In this document: one piece after another, positions 17,335 to 26,242 of the stretch
Numbering within the stretch: position 1 is the stretch's first letter
Layout of the letters: every line of letters starts with the position of its first letter
Origin: Paenibacillus sp. FSL H8-0548
Lineage (GTDB): Bacteria > Bacillota > Bacilli > Paenibacillales > Paenibacillaceae
Direction of reading: 5' to 3'
Assembly: GCF_038630985.1 (NCBI RefSeq)
Contig: NZ_CP152049.1
Location: 2,003,501-2,067,500, forward strand
DNA: 64,000 nucleotides
Translations under genes and position numbers: made by a program
Notes under the pieces: generated by a model
Seen by the model: the letters and a program-made list of their open reading frames with translations, nothing else
The model's database searches: none
Told to the model about the DNA's origin: nothing

Positions 17335-17619
17335 ATGTTGTCGGGTAAAATTCGTCAGGTATTGTATTTGCTTATTGCACTTGCGATGCTCGTATATGCG
17401 CTGCCGCGTTTGGAGCTGGACGCACCGTGGAGCTTGATGAGTGTATTTGGGCTAGTTTGGATGGTGTTCGCGCTTGTTATCATAGCTGCACATGTTAATG
17501 CGCTGCTGATGAGCGATGAGAAGCGCAAGGAGCTGGCTCGGATTAAGAAGGCGAAAGCGCGGCTATGGGAGCGGAAGCTGCTTCAAAAGGAAACGAACTC
17601 GCGAAGAGCAAGGGGATAG
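17335..17619 (+). CDS. Small hypothetical membrane protein with basic tail
   Basis: 94 residues, not recognised. Two hydrophobic segments (about 8-24 and 33-57) are followed by a highly basic, helical cytosolic tail (KRKELARIKKAKARLWERKLLQKE). GAGGAGCTGAGGGGT precedes the ATG. A terminator lies 17 bases downstream. Confidence 0.6.
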   Translation: MLSGKIRQVLYLLIALAMLVYALPRLELDAPWSLMSVFGLVWMVFALVIIAAHVNALLMSDEKRKELARIKKAKARLWERKLLQKETNSRRARG

Positions 17620-17635
17620 CTGTTAAAAAAACGAA

Positions 17636-17675
17636 GAAGATCCGCCAGCATGCACCATCGGCGGATCTTCTTTTT
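17636..17675. terminator. Bidirectional terminator
   Basis: GAAGATCCGCC (17636-17646) pairs with GGCGGATCTTC (17660-17670), then five T. On the minus strand the stem is followed, after a few bases, by seven T (complement of 17624-17630). It separates the converging membrane-protein and XRE genes. Confidence 0.85.
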
Positions 17676-17707
17676 ATATCATTTTGATTACTAACTTAAT
17701 TTGTAGG

Positions 17708-18058
17708 TTAAATATCTTTAAATTGCACCAGCTGCTTGACGAAACGATAGACTGCTTCCTGCTCCTTCAAGCTTAGGCTGTTTATTTGATGAACGATTTT
17801 TGTGGCATAGCCCTCACTCTCAGCTTCATTCGTCGCATCTGCAACATAGCTGACATCTACGAGCTTCTCTAGCGGCGTTTGCAGCGCCTTTGCAATTTTG
17901 CTTAGTACATCTATTGTCGGATTTTTTTCCCCACGCTCTACCTGTCCCATATAAGAAGCGTTAATTTCAGCGCGAAAAGCAAGCTGCTCTTGGCTTAGTC
18001 CTTTAATTTTACGCAGTTGACGGATATTGTCCCCAACCAGCCCTGCAATCTCACTCAT
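17708..18058 (-). CDS. XRE-family transcriptional regulator
   Basis: 116 residues. A SinR/Cro-type helix-turn-helix fills residues about 10-66 (IRQLRKIKGLSQEQLAFRAEINASYMGQVERGEKNPTI has the full pattern). The remaining 50 residues are helical and probably mediate oligomer formation (NSLSLKEQEAVYRFVKQLV). It diverges from the hypothetical gene at 18290. The dyad-like TATAG...CTATA around 18111-18139 in the shared gap could be its operator; this is untested. Confidence 0.85.
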   Translation of the reverse strand: MSEIAGLVGDNIRQLRKIKGLSQEQLAFRAEINASYMGQVERGEKNPTIDVLSKIAKALQTPLEKLVDVSYVADATNEAESEGYATKIVHQINSLSLKEQEAVYRFVKQLVQFKDI

Positions 18059-18142
18059 TTTGTCACCTCAGCCTAACGATAAATCTTTACTAGAGCAGCA
18101 ACAACTTGCTATAGAGCATAACGAAAATAGTGTCTATAGTCA

Positions 18143-18172
18143 TTGACAAGAATGTGGGCTCTTTACTATAAT
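18143..18172 (+). promoter_or_regulatory. Strong sigma-A promoter
   Basis: TTGACA (18143-18148), 18-base spacer, TATAAT (18167-18172): both hexamers are consensus. It would drive the gene at 18290 with a leader of about 110 bases, in which nothing else was recognised. Confidence 0.65.
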
Positions 18173-18289
18173 TGTGTAAAAAAGTATTATTCTATTTATA
18201 TGATTACCTATAAAGGATCATTTTACCAATTTAGCTAAAAATGATAGGATATATAAGTTCGAAAATAGAGGTGAGGGGAGAGTTGCCGA

Positions 18290-18763
18290 ATGGTTGACGA
18301 GTTCGAGTTTTTCAGAAAAGTACGCGCGTACTATAACAATGTTCCCTTTCTAGTTCAGTTCACCTATCGCTTGTCTCATCGAGTTGATAAAGCTGTGACG
18401 GCTCGCGGCTCTTTCAGCTGTCGCGTTAATCCGCATACTCAAATCGTCGAATATGTGCTTGAGCTCAAATCGGATATTATTTCAAGACCATATAGCGAGC
18501 ACAGCTCGTTGTTATTTTCGAGCATCTATGAGGAAATAACGGCTCAAACGATAGAATTGACAGAATTCCCGATTCAGTCTTTGAAGTATCCAATTCCGAT
18601 TGAATATGACTGGCAGGACTTTGTTAAGTCAGGTGCGGAGGATGCGATTAACGCCCACACCATACAACAGCTGTTTAAGAAATGGCGAATGAAAGGGACA
18701 AGCGGAAAGCTGATCGACGGCAATCTAAAGGTGGAGCATGTTTTGCTGCAATGGCAGCTCTAA
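18290..18763 (+). CDS. Conserved hypothetical protein
   Basis: 157 residues, family not recognised. It is soluble and acidic in its middle, with no signal peptide or membrane segment. The pattern is mixed alpha/beta with many aromatic residues at the start (FEFFRKVRAYYNNVPFLVQFTYR). AGGGGAGAG lies upstream of the ATG. It precedes ytoI in the same direction with a 90-base gap and has a consensus promoter, so it should be well expressed. Confidence 0.65.
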   Translation: MVDEFEFFRKVRAYYNNVPFLVQFTYRLSHRVDKAVTARGSFSCRVNPHTQIVEYVLELKSDIISRPYSEHSSLLFSSIYEEITAQTIELTEFPIQSLKYPIPIEYDWQDFVKSGAEDAINAHTIQQLFKKWRMKGTSGKLIDGNLKVEHVLLQWQL

Positions 18764-18851
18764 TGACAGCTGGAAGTAGATGAGCATGACTTGTTTCTTG
18801 CTTTCTCCTATAATAGGTTAAAACGACAGCAAGTTGGACGGAGGATATAGG

Positions 18852-20213
18852 GTGGCTCCAATCGGGTCAGGTATGGAAACTAGCACAAAACATGAACGGA
18901 TTTTGAATTATATTCAAAGCCTTAAGATTGGCACAAAAATATCAGTACGTGCGATCGCCAAAACCTTGGGTGTCAGCGAGGGTACAGCTTATAAGGCTTT
19001 TAAAGAGGCGGAGAGCTCTGGTCTTGTAAGCACAAAAGAGCGTATCGGAACGGTGCGAATCGATCGGAAGCGTCGTGAGGCGCTGGATCAGCTTACCTTT
19101 GGCGAGGTTGCCGAAATTGTGGAGGGGCGTTTGTTCGGCGGGGCAGCTGGACTGGACAAAACGCTGCATAAGTTTGTTATCGGCGCGATGGAGCTTGATG
19201 CGATGCTGCGGTATATAGACGAGGGCAGCTTGCTTATCGTGGGCAATCGTATCGGTGCTCATCGATGTGCCTTGGAGGAGGGCGCCGGCGTGCTCATTAC
19301 GGGAGGATTCGAGCCCAGCGAGGAAGTAATCAAGCTGGCCGATGAGCGTGTTTTGCCCATCATCTCATCACGTCATGATACGTATACAGTAGCCTCTATG
19401 ATCAACCGAGCTATGTATGATCGGCTGATTAAGCGTAAAATCATGCTGCTTGAGGACATCGTCACCTTCAGCCTGCCTGCTGATGTGCTTCGAACAAGAA
19501 ATACGATTGAAGACTTTCAGAAGCTCTCGCGCTCGACCGGTTATTCCCGCTTTCCAGTGGTTGATGAGCGAAGCAGGGTTGTAGGCATGATGACAGCTAA
19601 GGATGCAGTAGGTGCACATGAGGAGGTCGCTATCGATAAAGTGATGACGAAGCATCCCATTACGGCAGCGCCTAATATTACCGTACCGTCTGCAGCACAT
19701 ATGATGGCAGCGGAAGGGATTGATTTGCTGCCAATCGTAGACAGGCATCGTAAGCTGCTGGGGGTCGTAACGAGGCAGGAGGTGCTTGACGCGATGCGCT
19801 TTGCAGGCAAACAGCCGCAGTCAGGAGAAACCTTTGAGGATCTGATGTGGACGGGGTTCATGGCTACATCCGGGACAAATACAGTCGGACAGGACGAGCT
19901 TGGCATTGCTTTCAAGGGGAGAATTACGCCGCAAATGTCGGGTGCGCTGGGCATGGTGTCCGAGGGGCTTCTCGCTACGTTAATGACGCAAGCATCCCGC
20001 AGAATGATTAGAGAAACAGCTAAGCGTGACTATTTGCTTGAGAGCATGACGACTTACTTTGTGAGGCCGGTCCAAATAGACAGTGAAATTACAATTACGC
20101 CACGGGCATTGGAAATGAGCAGGAAGTTTACGAAGCTGGAGATTGAGGTTAGGGATGCGCAGGGATTGGCCGCCAAGGCGATGCTGACGGCCCAAATGAT
20201 TGATCCGTATTAA
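18852..20213 (+). CDS. ytoI: YtoI-like regulator: HTH, DRTGG, two CBS and hotdog domains
   Basis: 453 residues from the GTG at 18852, chosen for GGAGG seven to eight bases upstream; an ATG at 18873 gives the start METSTKHERILNYI and is possible. Domains in order: winged helix (about 10-60, ISVRAIAKTLGVSEGTAYKAFKEAE), DRTGG domain (about 80-190), CBS pair (about 195-310, SRFPVVDERSRVVGMMTAKD and DLLPIVDRHRKLLGVVTRQE), and a C-terminal hotdog thioesterase-like domain (about 340-440). CBS pairs usually sense adenosyl ligands. B. subtilis ytoI has the same build and neighbours. It converges on ytpI with seven bases between stops. Confidence 0.85.
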   Translation: MAPIGSGMETSTKHERILNYIQSLKIGTKISVRAIAKTLGVSEGTAYKAFKEAESSGLVSTKERIGTVRIDRKRREALDQLTFGEVAEIVEGRLFGGAAGLDKTLHKFVIGAMELDAMLRYIDEGSLLIVGNRIGAHRCALEEGAGVLITGGFEPSEEVIKLADERVLPIISSRHDTYTVASMINRAMYDRLIKRKIMLLEDIVTFSLPADVLRTRNTIEDFQKLSRSTGYSRFPVVDERSRVVGMMTAKDAVGAHEEVAIDKVMTKHPITAAPNITVPSAAHMMAAEGIDLLPIVDRHRKLLGVVTRQEVLDAMRFAGKQPQSGETFEDLMWTGFMATSGTNTVGQDELGIAFKGRITPQMSGALGMVSEGLLATLMTQASRRMIRETAKRDYLLESMTTYFVRPVQIDSEITITPRALEMSRKFTKLEIEVRDAQGLAAKAMLTAQMIDPY

Positions 20214-20220
20214 TAGGCAT

Positions 20221-20517
20221 TCAGCTTCTTGTTGAGCTGTACATGCTGAGATTGCGAAGTCCAGCAAAGAGATTGAATACGCCCAGCACTAAGAATATGG
20301 CGCCAATGACGATGCGGAGCGTAGATTCGCCCGAGAGAAACAGCTGAACGAGTGCGATGAACAGCAGCATGATGCCCATACTAATATTCATTTTGGCAGA
20401 CAGCATGGATCTGTTTCTCGCATCCTTGGAACGACGCGCTTTGAAGCTGAATACAGCGGAGAAAACGAGTGAAATGAAGATGCCGGGCATGAGCAGCCAT
20501 TGCATAAGTTGATCCAT
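20221..20517 (-). CDS. ytpI: YtpI-family membrane protein
   Basis: 98 residues with three hydrophobic segments (about 8-25, 45-62, 67-88) and a basic loop RRSKDARNR after the first. AAGGAGCTACTTTTCC precedes the ATG. Function unknown. Its place between ytoI and the ytrI-ytrH pair matches B. subtilis, except that nrnA, which lies between ytpI and ytrI there, is missing here. Confidence 0.75.
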   Translation of the reverse strand: MDQLMQWLLMPGIFISLVFSAVFSFKARRSKDARNRSMLSAKMNISMGIMLLFIALVQLFLSGESTLRIVIGAIFLVLGVFNLFAGLRNLSMYSSTRS

Positions 20518-20606
20518 GGAAAAGTAGCTCCTTCAGGTTATATAGTTGCTGCCGTCCTGCTAGAGAGCAGACAGGCTCTATTGTACCACGAATTGCCGCT
20601 AATTGC

Positions 20607-21122
20607 CTAAGAAGGAGGCCTGCTGTAGCTCCGAACCTCAATCCAAACCTGAAGGTTATTGTCGACGACAAGTATCGTTTTCACTTCAATGGTATAGTCC
20701 TTGCTGTACACATCCAAATAAACATTTTTCTCCAGCAGCTTGCGTGCGAATCTGGCGTCGGAATCGATCTCATAAATACTTCGGCCTATGAAGCTTCTAA
20801 GATCCTCCTTGATTCGCTTGATCAACTCAGCTTCCGTCACCTGATCGAGCTTGGGGCGGTCCGTATTTTGACCCGCTTCATTCTCAATTCGAGGCAGTAC
20901 GCTCTTTATAACGGTATGCTGGTGCTTGAATTGATTTAAATCCTTTATCTCCTGCTCGTACTGCTCCAGCTTAACCTCAAGCTCGCTTTTCAAATGAATT
21001 ATAGCCTCAAATTGCGCTAAATAAAACGAATTATATACGATAGCCCCAATAATCATCCCCAGCGTGAATACCCCAACCATTTGCAAGCCTCTTACAAAAC
21101 GGTCAAACGGAGGCAAGCGCAT
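20607..21122 (-). CDS. ytrI: Sporulation membrane protein YtrI
   Basis: 171 residues. One transmembrane segment (about 14-33) is followed by a coiled coil (about 40-70, KSELEVKLEQYEQEIKDLNQFKHQH) and an alpha/beta domain ending in VWIEVRSYSRPPS. In B. subtilis, YtrI and YtrH are mother-cell proteins needed for full spore resistance. It follows ytrH with a three-base gap, so the two are one transcript. Confidence 0.82.
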   Translation of the reverse strand: MRLPPFDRFVRGLQMVGVFTLGMIIGAIVYNSFYLAQFEAIIHLKSELEVKLEQYEQEIKDLNQFKHQHTVIKSVLPRIENEAGQNTDRPKLDQVTEAELIKRIKEDLRSFIGRSIYEIDSDARFARKLLEKNVYLDVYSKDYTIEVKTILVVDNNLQVWIEVRSYSRPPS

Positions 21123-21125
21123 CGC

Positions 21126-21452
21126 TTAATTGACTCCCTTGCATATGAGACGGACGAGTTCCGTACCAATGTGAGCACCTAGAAACGCAATAATAATAAA
21201 GCAAATCTGCTGCGCGGCCGGTGATAAATGACCCTCCATTATGTTGCTCTCAATGACGCGAACAGGATCAATAGAGCCGCCGATAGCTGCTACGATAGCC
21301 CAAATTTTCAACCGTACAGCCGTATCGAGCATCGTAGTAGCAGGCGGCAGCAGCATGAAGACGGAGCCAATCCCCGCAAGTGTGGAGCCTCCGATAACGA
21401 CACCAAATGCAATAAAGAAATCAAGTCCCGCTTTGGACAAAAAATAGCTCAT
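21126..21452 (-). CDS. ytrH: Sporulation membrane protein YtrH
   Basis: 108 residues, the family length. Three hydrophobic segments are seen (about 10-36, 45-60, 82-104). AAAGGAGGATATCC lies before the ATG. It diverges from dnaE and is the first gene of a ytrH-ytrI unit with a sigma-E-like promoter, in line with mother-cell expression known in B. subtilis. Confidence 0.85.
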   Translation of the reverse strand: MSYFLSKAGLDFFIAFGVVIGGSTLAGIGSVFMLLPPATTMLDTAVRLKIWAIVAAIGGSIDPVRVIESNIMEGHLSPAAQQICFIIIAFLGAHIGTELVRLICKGVN

Positions 21453-21523
21453 GGATATCCTCCTTTAATATCGTTCGGTGCATAGGTGGTGCTGGCAAAG
21501 CTTTGCATTAGTGCTCTGCTACC

Positions 21524-21553
21524 ATTCTATGGGCGTGTCCACTGCTATTATGA
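21524..21553 (-). promoter_or_regulatory. Sigma-E-like promoter of ytrH-ytrI
   Basis: On the minus strand, TCATAAT (complement of 21547-21553) and CATAGAAT (complement of 21524-21531) lie 15 bases apart. They match the sigma-E pattern KMATATT-N13-15-CATACAMT with one mismatch in each half. The leader to the ytrH ATG is about 65 bases. Confidence 0.5.
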
Positions 21554-21600
21554 TAAAATAGAGTTAACTTATTTGGACGAAGCGGAAAGGAACGGATGCA

Positions 21601-24600
21601 ATGAGCGGCCAAAACATACAATCATTCGTGCATTTGCACGTTCACAGCGAATACAGCTTACTCGATGGCGCAGCTAGAATCCGTGACCTTACGGCGAGGG
21701 CGGCGGAGCTTGGGATGAAGGCGCTTGCGCTTACCGATCATGGCGCTCTATACGGTGCAATCCCTTTTTATCGGTCATGCCGGGCTCAGGGAATTAAACC
21801 GATTATCGGCTGCGAGCTCTATATGACGAGCGGATCACGCTTTGAGAAAGGCTCTCGCAAGGACAACCCGATTTATCATTTGATTGTGCTCGCCAAAAAC
21901 GAGACCGGCTACCGAAATCTCATGAAGCTAAGCTCGATAGCCCATCTGGAAGGCTTTCACTACAAGCCGCGCGTTGATTTAGAGGTGTTGAGGGAGTATT
22001 CGGAAGGGATCATTTGTTTGAGCGCTTGCTTAGGCGGCGAGGTATCCCAGCATTTGCTGAATGACCGGTCGGATGAAGCAAGGCGCAGCGCCTTGCGCTA
22101 TAAAGATATTTTTGGTGATGATTTTTATTTGGAGCTGCAGGATCATGGGATGTTGGAGCAGAAAAAGGTCAATATCGAAATGATAAAGCTTGCAACTGAG
22201 ACTGGCATTAAGCTTGCAGCGACCAATGACGTTCATTATCTGCAAGCAGAGGATGCTGCTGTACAGGATGTATTGATATGTATTGGTACAGGCAAGACGA
22301 CTGAGGATACGGATAGACTGCGCATGCAAACCGATCAATTGTATATGAAAAGCGCTGAAGAAATGGCATTGTTGTATCGCCATGTGCCGGAAGCCTTGGC
22401 AAATACGATTGAAATTGCACAAAAATGTGAGCTCGAGCTAACGCTGGGCCGCGCTGCTCTCCCTGTGTTCCGACCGGTACCGTCTGCGATGAGCTCCTCC
22501 GACTATTTAAAGACATTGTGCCGAGACGGCTTGATCGCCAGATATGCCGGACTCCCTGATTGGGCGGCTGATGAAGCGGTTAAGCAGAAGGCAGAGGAGC
22601 GACTCGAATATGAGCTCACGGTCATTGAAAGCATGGGCTTCAGCGATTATTTTTTGATTGTTTGGGATTTTGTCCGGTTTGCGCATGAACGCGGCATACG
22701 AACAGGACCAGGAAGGGGCTCATCTGCTGGCAGCTTGGTCGCCTATACGCTTCGTATTACAGATGTTGACCCGCTCAAATACAAGCTGTTGTTCGAGCGA
22801 TTTCTAAATCCTGAACGGATTTCCATGCCGGATATTGATATCGATTTCAATGATGAACGGCGTGACGAGGTAATCGCTTACGTCGCAGCCAAGTATGGCG
22901 ATGAACATGTCGCCCAAATTATTACGTTTGGCACGATGGCAGCTAAGGCTGCCGTTCGTGATGTGGGACGGGCGATGAGCGTTCCGTTTGCAGAGGTGGA
23001 TCGTACTGCGAAGCTTATCCCCAATCAACTGGGCATTACGCTTGAAGAAGCGCTTCGGATGAGCAGCGAGCTGCGCGAAGCAAGCGAGCGTCAGCCGAAG
23101 ACAGCAGCTATGCTTCGAATGGCCATCAAGGTGGAAGGCATGCCTAGACATGCATCTACGCATGCTGCTGGGGTAGTGATCTCGCAAGAGCCGCTTACCC
23201 ATTACACGCCGATTCAAGCCGGCAGCGAGAATATTCCGCTTACCCAATATTCTATGGAGCATTTAGAAGCAATTGGGCTTCTCAAAATGGACTTTCTAGG
23301 CTTGCGTACGCTATCGATATTAGAGAGAGCACTGGACTCTGTGAAGGAGCAGTATGGAAAGACGATTGACTTCCATAAGATTAGCGACGCTGATCCTGCA
23401 ACTTACGAAATGCTTAGCCGAGGCGAAACGACAGGCATCTTCCAGCTGGAGTCCTCCGGTGTGCGGCGAGTCTTGAAGGAATTGAAGCCTACGGAGTTCG
23501 AAGATATCGTATCAGTCCTTGCGTTATATCGTCCAGGACCGATGGAGTTTATTCCGAAATATATTCAAGGCAAGCATGGACTTGTAACGGTTGAGTACCC
23601 TCATCCGTCGCTTGAGCCTATTTTGTCAGACACTTACGGCATCATTGTTTATCAGGAGCAAATTATGCAAATTGCTTCTTTAATGGCTGGCTTCTCGCTA
23701 GGTGAAGCGGATTTATTGCGCCGAGCTGTCTCAAAGAAAAAGCGCGAGGTGCTCGACGAGGAGCGGGCTCATTTTGTGAAGGGAAGCATTGCACAGGGGT
23801 ATTCTGAGGTTGATGCCAATCATGTCTATGATATGATTGTTCGGTTTGCCGATTACGGCTTCCCGCGGGCGCATGCAGCAGCCTATGGCGTGCTTGCCTT
23901 CCAAACCGCATGGCTCAAAGCAAACTATCCTGTTCCTTTCATGGCTTCCATGCTAGCTTCAGTGACTGGCAACCAGCGCAAAACAGCCGAGTACGTAGAC
24001 GAATGCCGCCGGATGAGAATAGCTGTTCTGCCGCCGGATGTGAACGAAAGCAGCGTGTCCTTTACGCCCGTGGAGAATGCGGTCCGATTCGGGCTGGCAG
24101 CGATCAAAAATGTTGGTACACAAGCCATTGAAGCGCTGATGAAAGAACGCGGGGATCGTCCCTTTGAAAGCATGCTTGATCTGTGCCAGCGTGTGGATTT
24201 GCGGGTAGTGAACAAGCGAGTGCTGGAATCGCTTATTCAAGCGGGTGCTTTAGATTCATTGCCTGGGCATCGAGCTCAACTGCTTGGCGCGCTTGAGGAC
24301 ACAGTCGATGCTGCTGTGAAGTGGCGCAAAGAGCGCGAGGAGCTGCAGCTTGAGATGTTTGGCCTGGATGAAGTTCAAAACTGGGACGTGGAGCTGCCGG
24401 ATATAAGACCCTACACGAGCGATCAAAAACTTGATTTCGAACGAGAGCTGCTTGGCCTTTATTTGTCAGGACATCCACTGGATAGCACCGAGGAGCTGCT
24501 TGCTCCGCTATCGCTGGATCGGCTGGTTGAGCTTAGTGATGCGAAGGATGGCGCAATTGCTATTATTGGCGTTATGATTGTATCGCTTAAGCCCTTTACG

Positions 24601-25221
24601 AATAAAAAAGGTCATGCGATGGGCTTCCTTGAGCTCGAGGACCGCATTATGCGTGTTGAGGCTGTCGTATTTCCAACCACGTGGAAGCGAATAGGCAGCA
24701 AGCTCGAAAAAGGTGGTTTAGTGGTCATACAAGCAACGGTTCAGCAGCAGGATGATGATTTCAAGCTCATCGTTGAGGATTGTATTCCGATTGAACGTGA
24801 TGAATCCAATCTGGCGGAGCAGGTAATCCGGCTTCAGAAGCAGGCGCAAGCACGAGCAGCTCGATCGTCGGGCGGAAGCTCTGCCACAAGCGCTGCAGCC
24901 GCCAAGGAACCTGTGCAGGGCAGCGGCAATCTCGGCAAGGGCAATCACTCGGGAGAGAAGCGGCCGGAGCGCATAGCAGCAGCCGAGAGTAAGCCGCAGC
25001 GCGCATATATCAAGATCATTGCAGAGAACGAGGAGCCTGCCGTACTGGAGAAGCTGAAACGATTGCTGGCGGGACATAGCGGTCAGAACGATACCGTGCT
25101 GTTCTACATGCGGGGGAAAAAGTCGATCGCGCTTAGCAGCAGCTACCGTGTGAAGCCCTCGCCGCAGCTGATAGCAGCAATTGAGGAGCTTTTGGGCGAA
25201 GGCACGATCGTTATCAAGTAA
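21601..25221 (+). CDS. dnaE: DNA polymerase III subunit alpha, DnaE type
   Basis: 1206 residues. Domains in order: PHP (about 8-215, HVHSEYSLLDG then LTDHGALYGA), palm with catalytic acids in PDIDIDF (410-416), fingers, tandem helix-hairpin-helix (KVDLV-like region near 840-900 with FPRAHAAAYGVLAFQTAWLKANYPVPF just before), and an OB fold (about 985-1070). B. subtilis DnaE has about 1115 residues. The extra length is a linker rich in Ala, Ser and Gly at about 1085-1135 plus a small C-terminal domain. It extends RNA primers at the replication fork, handing over to PolC. It diverges from ytrH as in B. subtilis. Confidence 0.97.
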   Translation: MSGQNIQSFVHLHVHSEYSLLDGAARIRDLTARAAELGMKALALTDHGALYGAIPFYRSCRAQGIKPIIGCELYMTSGSRFEKGSRKDNPIYHLIVLAKNETGYRNLMKLSSIAHLEGFHYKPRVDLEVLREYSEGIICLSACLGGEVSQHLLNDRSDEARRSALRYKDIFGDDFYLELQDHGMLEQKKVNIEMIKLATETGIKLAATNDVHYLQAEDAAVQDVLICIGTGKTTEDTDRLRMQTDQLYMKSAEEMALLYRHVPEALANTIEIAQKCELELTLGRAALPVFRPVPSAMSSSDYLKTLCRDGLIARYAGLPDWAADEAVKQKAEERLEYELTVIESMGFSDYFLIVWDFVRFAHERGIRTGPGRGSSAGSLVAYTLRITDVDPLKYKLLFERFLNPERISMPDIDIDFNDERRDEVIAYVAAKYGDEHVAQIITFGTMAAKAAVRDVGRAMSVPFAEVDRTAKLIPNQLGITLEEALRMSSELREASERQPKTAAMLRMAIKVEGMPRHASTHAAGVVISQEPLTHYTPIQAGSENIPLTQYSMEHLEAIGLLKMDFLGLRTLSILERALDSVKEQYGKTIDFHKISDADPATYEMLSRGETTGIFQLESSGVRRVLKELKPTEFEDIVSVLALYRPGPMEFIPKYIQGKHGLVTVEYPHPSLEPILSDTYGIIVYQEQIMQIASLMAGFSLGEADLLRRAVSKKKREVLDEERAHFVKGSIAQGYSEVDANHVYDMIVRFADYGFPRAHAAAYGVLAFQTAWLKANYPVPFMASMLASVTGNQRKTAEYVDECRRMRIAVLPPDVNESSVSFTPVENAVRFGLAAIKNVGTQAIEALMKERGDRPFESMLDLCQRVDLRVVNKRVLESLIQAGALDSLPGHRAQLLGALEDTVDAAVKWRKEREELQLEMFGLDEVQNWDVELPDIRPYTSDQKLDFERELLGLYLSGHPLDSTEELLAPLSLDRLVELSDAKDGAIAIIGVMIVSLKPFTNKKGHAMGFLELEDRIMRVEAVVFPTTWKRIGSKLEKGGLVVIQATVQQQDDDFKLIVEDCIPIERDESNLAEQVIRLQKQAQARAARSSGGSSATSAAAAKEPVQGSGNLGKGNHSGEKRPERIAAAESKPQRAYIKIIAENEEPAVLEKLKRLLAGHSGQNDTVLFYMRGKKSIALSSSYRVKPSPQLIAAIEELLGEGTIVIK

Positions 25222-25423
25222 TTCAGCGTACCTCTCTCGTATAGTCGAGGAAACAATTGTATTTCTTATGCACATCAGGGCTTGTTTGTGCATATGTTTA
25301 GAGATACAAGTGACGATGGCAAGGGGGCTTGCAGGCACAAGCTTCGATATTAGGACACTGTCATTTGCGCACGCTATTGATTCCAAGATATACGTACAAG
25401 CAGTTACGAGAGGGATGAGTGCT

Positions 25424-25915
25424 ATGACAGGTATCGAGAAATGGCTCTTGAAGCGCGGGGTTTCGATCAACGATGTAACGGAAATTGTCTATTCACTGCA
25501 GCGTCCCTATAACGGTGATTTGACTATGGAAGAATGCGAGGAAAGCGTCAGAGCTGTACTTGCCAAACGAGAGGTCCAGTATGTCATGTATACCGGCATT
25601 GCTCTTGATGAATTAGCAGAGCAAAAATTGCTGCCGGAGCCGTTGCAATCCATTATGGAAAATGACGAGTCGCTTTATGGTGTCGATGAGACGCTGGCAC
25701 TTGGCATTACGAATGTATATGGCATGATCGGATTGACCAGCTTCGGATATTTAGATAAAGTAAAACCCGGCATTATCCGTCAATTGAATGTGAAGGGCGA
25801 GCGAATTCATGTGTTTCTTGATGACTTAGTCGCTGGTTTAGCTGCTGCTGCGTCGGCTAGAATTGCTCATCAGGACCCGAAAGCAATCCAATATTATTTG
25901 CCGAATTCGCCCTGA
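25424..25915 (+). CDS. pgpA: Phosphatidylglycerophosphatase A-family protein (YutG-like)
   Basis: 163 residues from the ATG at 25424, with GAGAGGG nine bases upstream; an ATG six bases earlier is too close to that site. Length equals that of B. subtilis YutG. Conserved acidic positions include DDLVAG (about 132-137) and the ALGITNVYGMIGLTSFGYLDK stretch. The family dephosphorylates phosphatidylglycerol phosphate, although YutG-type members also have an extended N-terminal part of unclear role. The 202-base gap after dnaE shows no clear terminator. Confidence 0.75.
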   Translation: MTGIEKWLLKRGVSINDVTEIVYSLQRPYNGDLTMEECEESVRAVLAKREVQYVMYTGIALDELAEQKLLPEPLQSIMENDESLYGVDETLALGITNVYGMIGLTSFGYLDKVKPGIIRQLNVKGERIHVFLDDLVAGLAAAASARIAHQDPKAIQYYLPNSP

Positions 25916-25974
25916 CTATGGTATCATTATGAGATCATATGGCCTGTTACCGGGATAGCTATGCTTAGAAAGTT

Positions 25975-25994
25975 AACTTTGCGGTAGCAAAGTT
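25975..25994 (+). other. Small hairpin just before a ribosome binding site
   Basis: AACTTTGC (25975-25982), loop GGTA, GCAAAGTT (25987-25994). The perfect 8-bp stem ends about three bases before CAGGAGGT of the gene at 26011. It has no T run, so it is not a terminator. Confidence 0.6.
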
Positions 25995-26010
25995 TTCAGG
26001 AGGTACCATG

Positions 26011-26202
26011 ATGTGGACGGTCATTTATATTGCACCAACAGCAAAAATCGCTGATAACATCAAGAAGCGGCTAACGGAAGAAGGGTTTTTGGTGAAAATC
26101 CGCTCCGTCAATTTGTCAAAACAGCAATACGAGATATTAGTTCCCTCTGGCGAGTTGGAGGAAGTTCAAGAAGTATTCAACTCCATTATGCGGCCACTAT
26201 GA
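26011..26202 (+). CDS. Small conserved protein upstream of accDA
   Basis: 63 residues. The second of two tandem ATG codons is preferred because AGGAGGT then lies seven bases upstream. The chain looks like a small beta-alpha-beta fold (WTVIYIAPTAKIADNIKKRL, VKIRSVNLSKQQYEILVP, LEEVQEVFNSI), similar to DUF2007-type signal-transducing domains. Homologues beside accDA in this group are sometimes mislabelled glutamate decarboxylase; no such active site is present. The function is unknown. Confidence 0.65.
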   Translation: MWTVIYIAPTAKIADNIKKRLTEEGFLVKIRSVNLSKQQYEILVPSGELEEVQEVFNSIMRPL

Positions 26203-26242
26203 TGGACTGCTCTATACTATTGCGCCTTGAGAGGTGTCACAC

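Noticed and set aside
24718..25470. 250-codon minus-strand frame opposite the dnaE 3' end
   Set aside because: It is the antisense of a clearly coding region, with Cys- and Arg-rich composition, no ribosome site and no family match.
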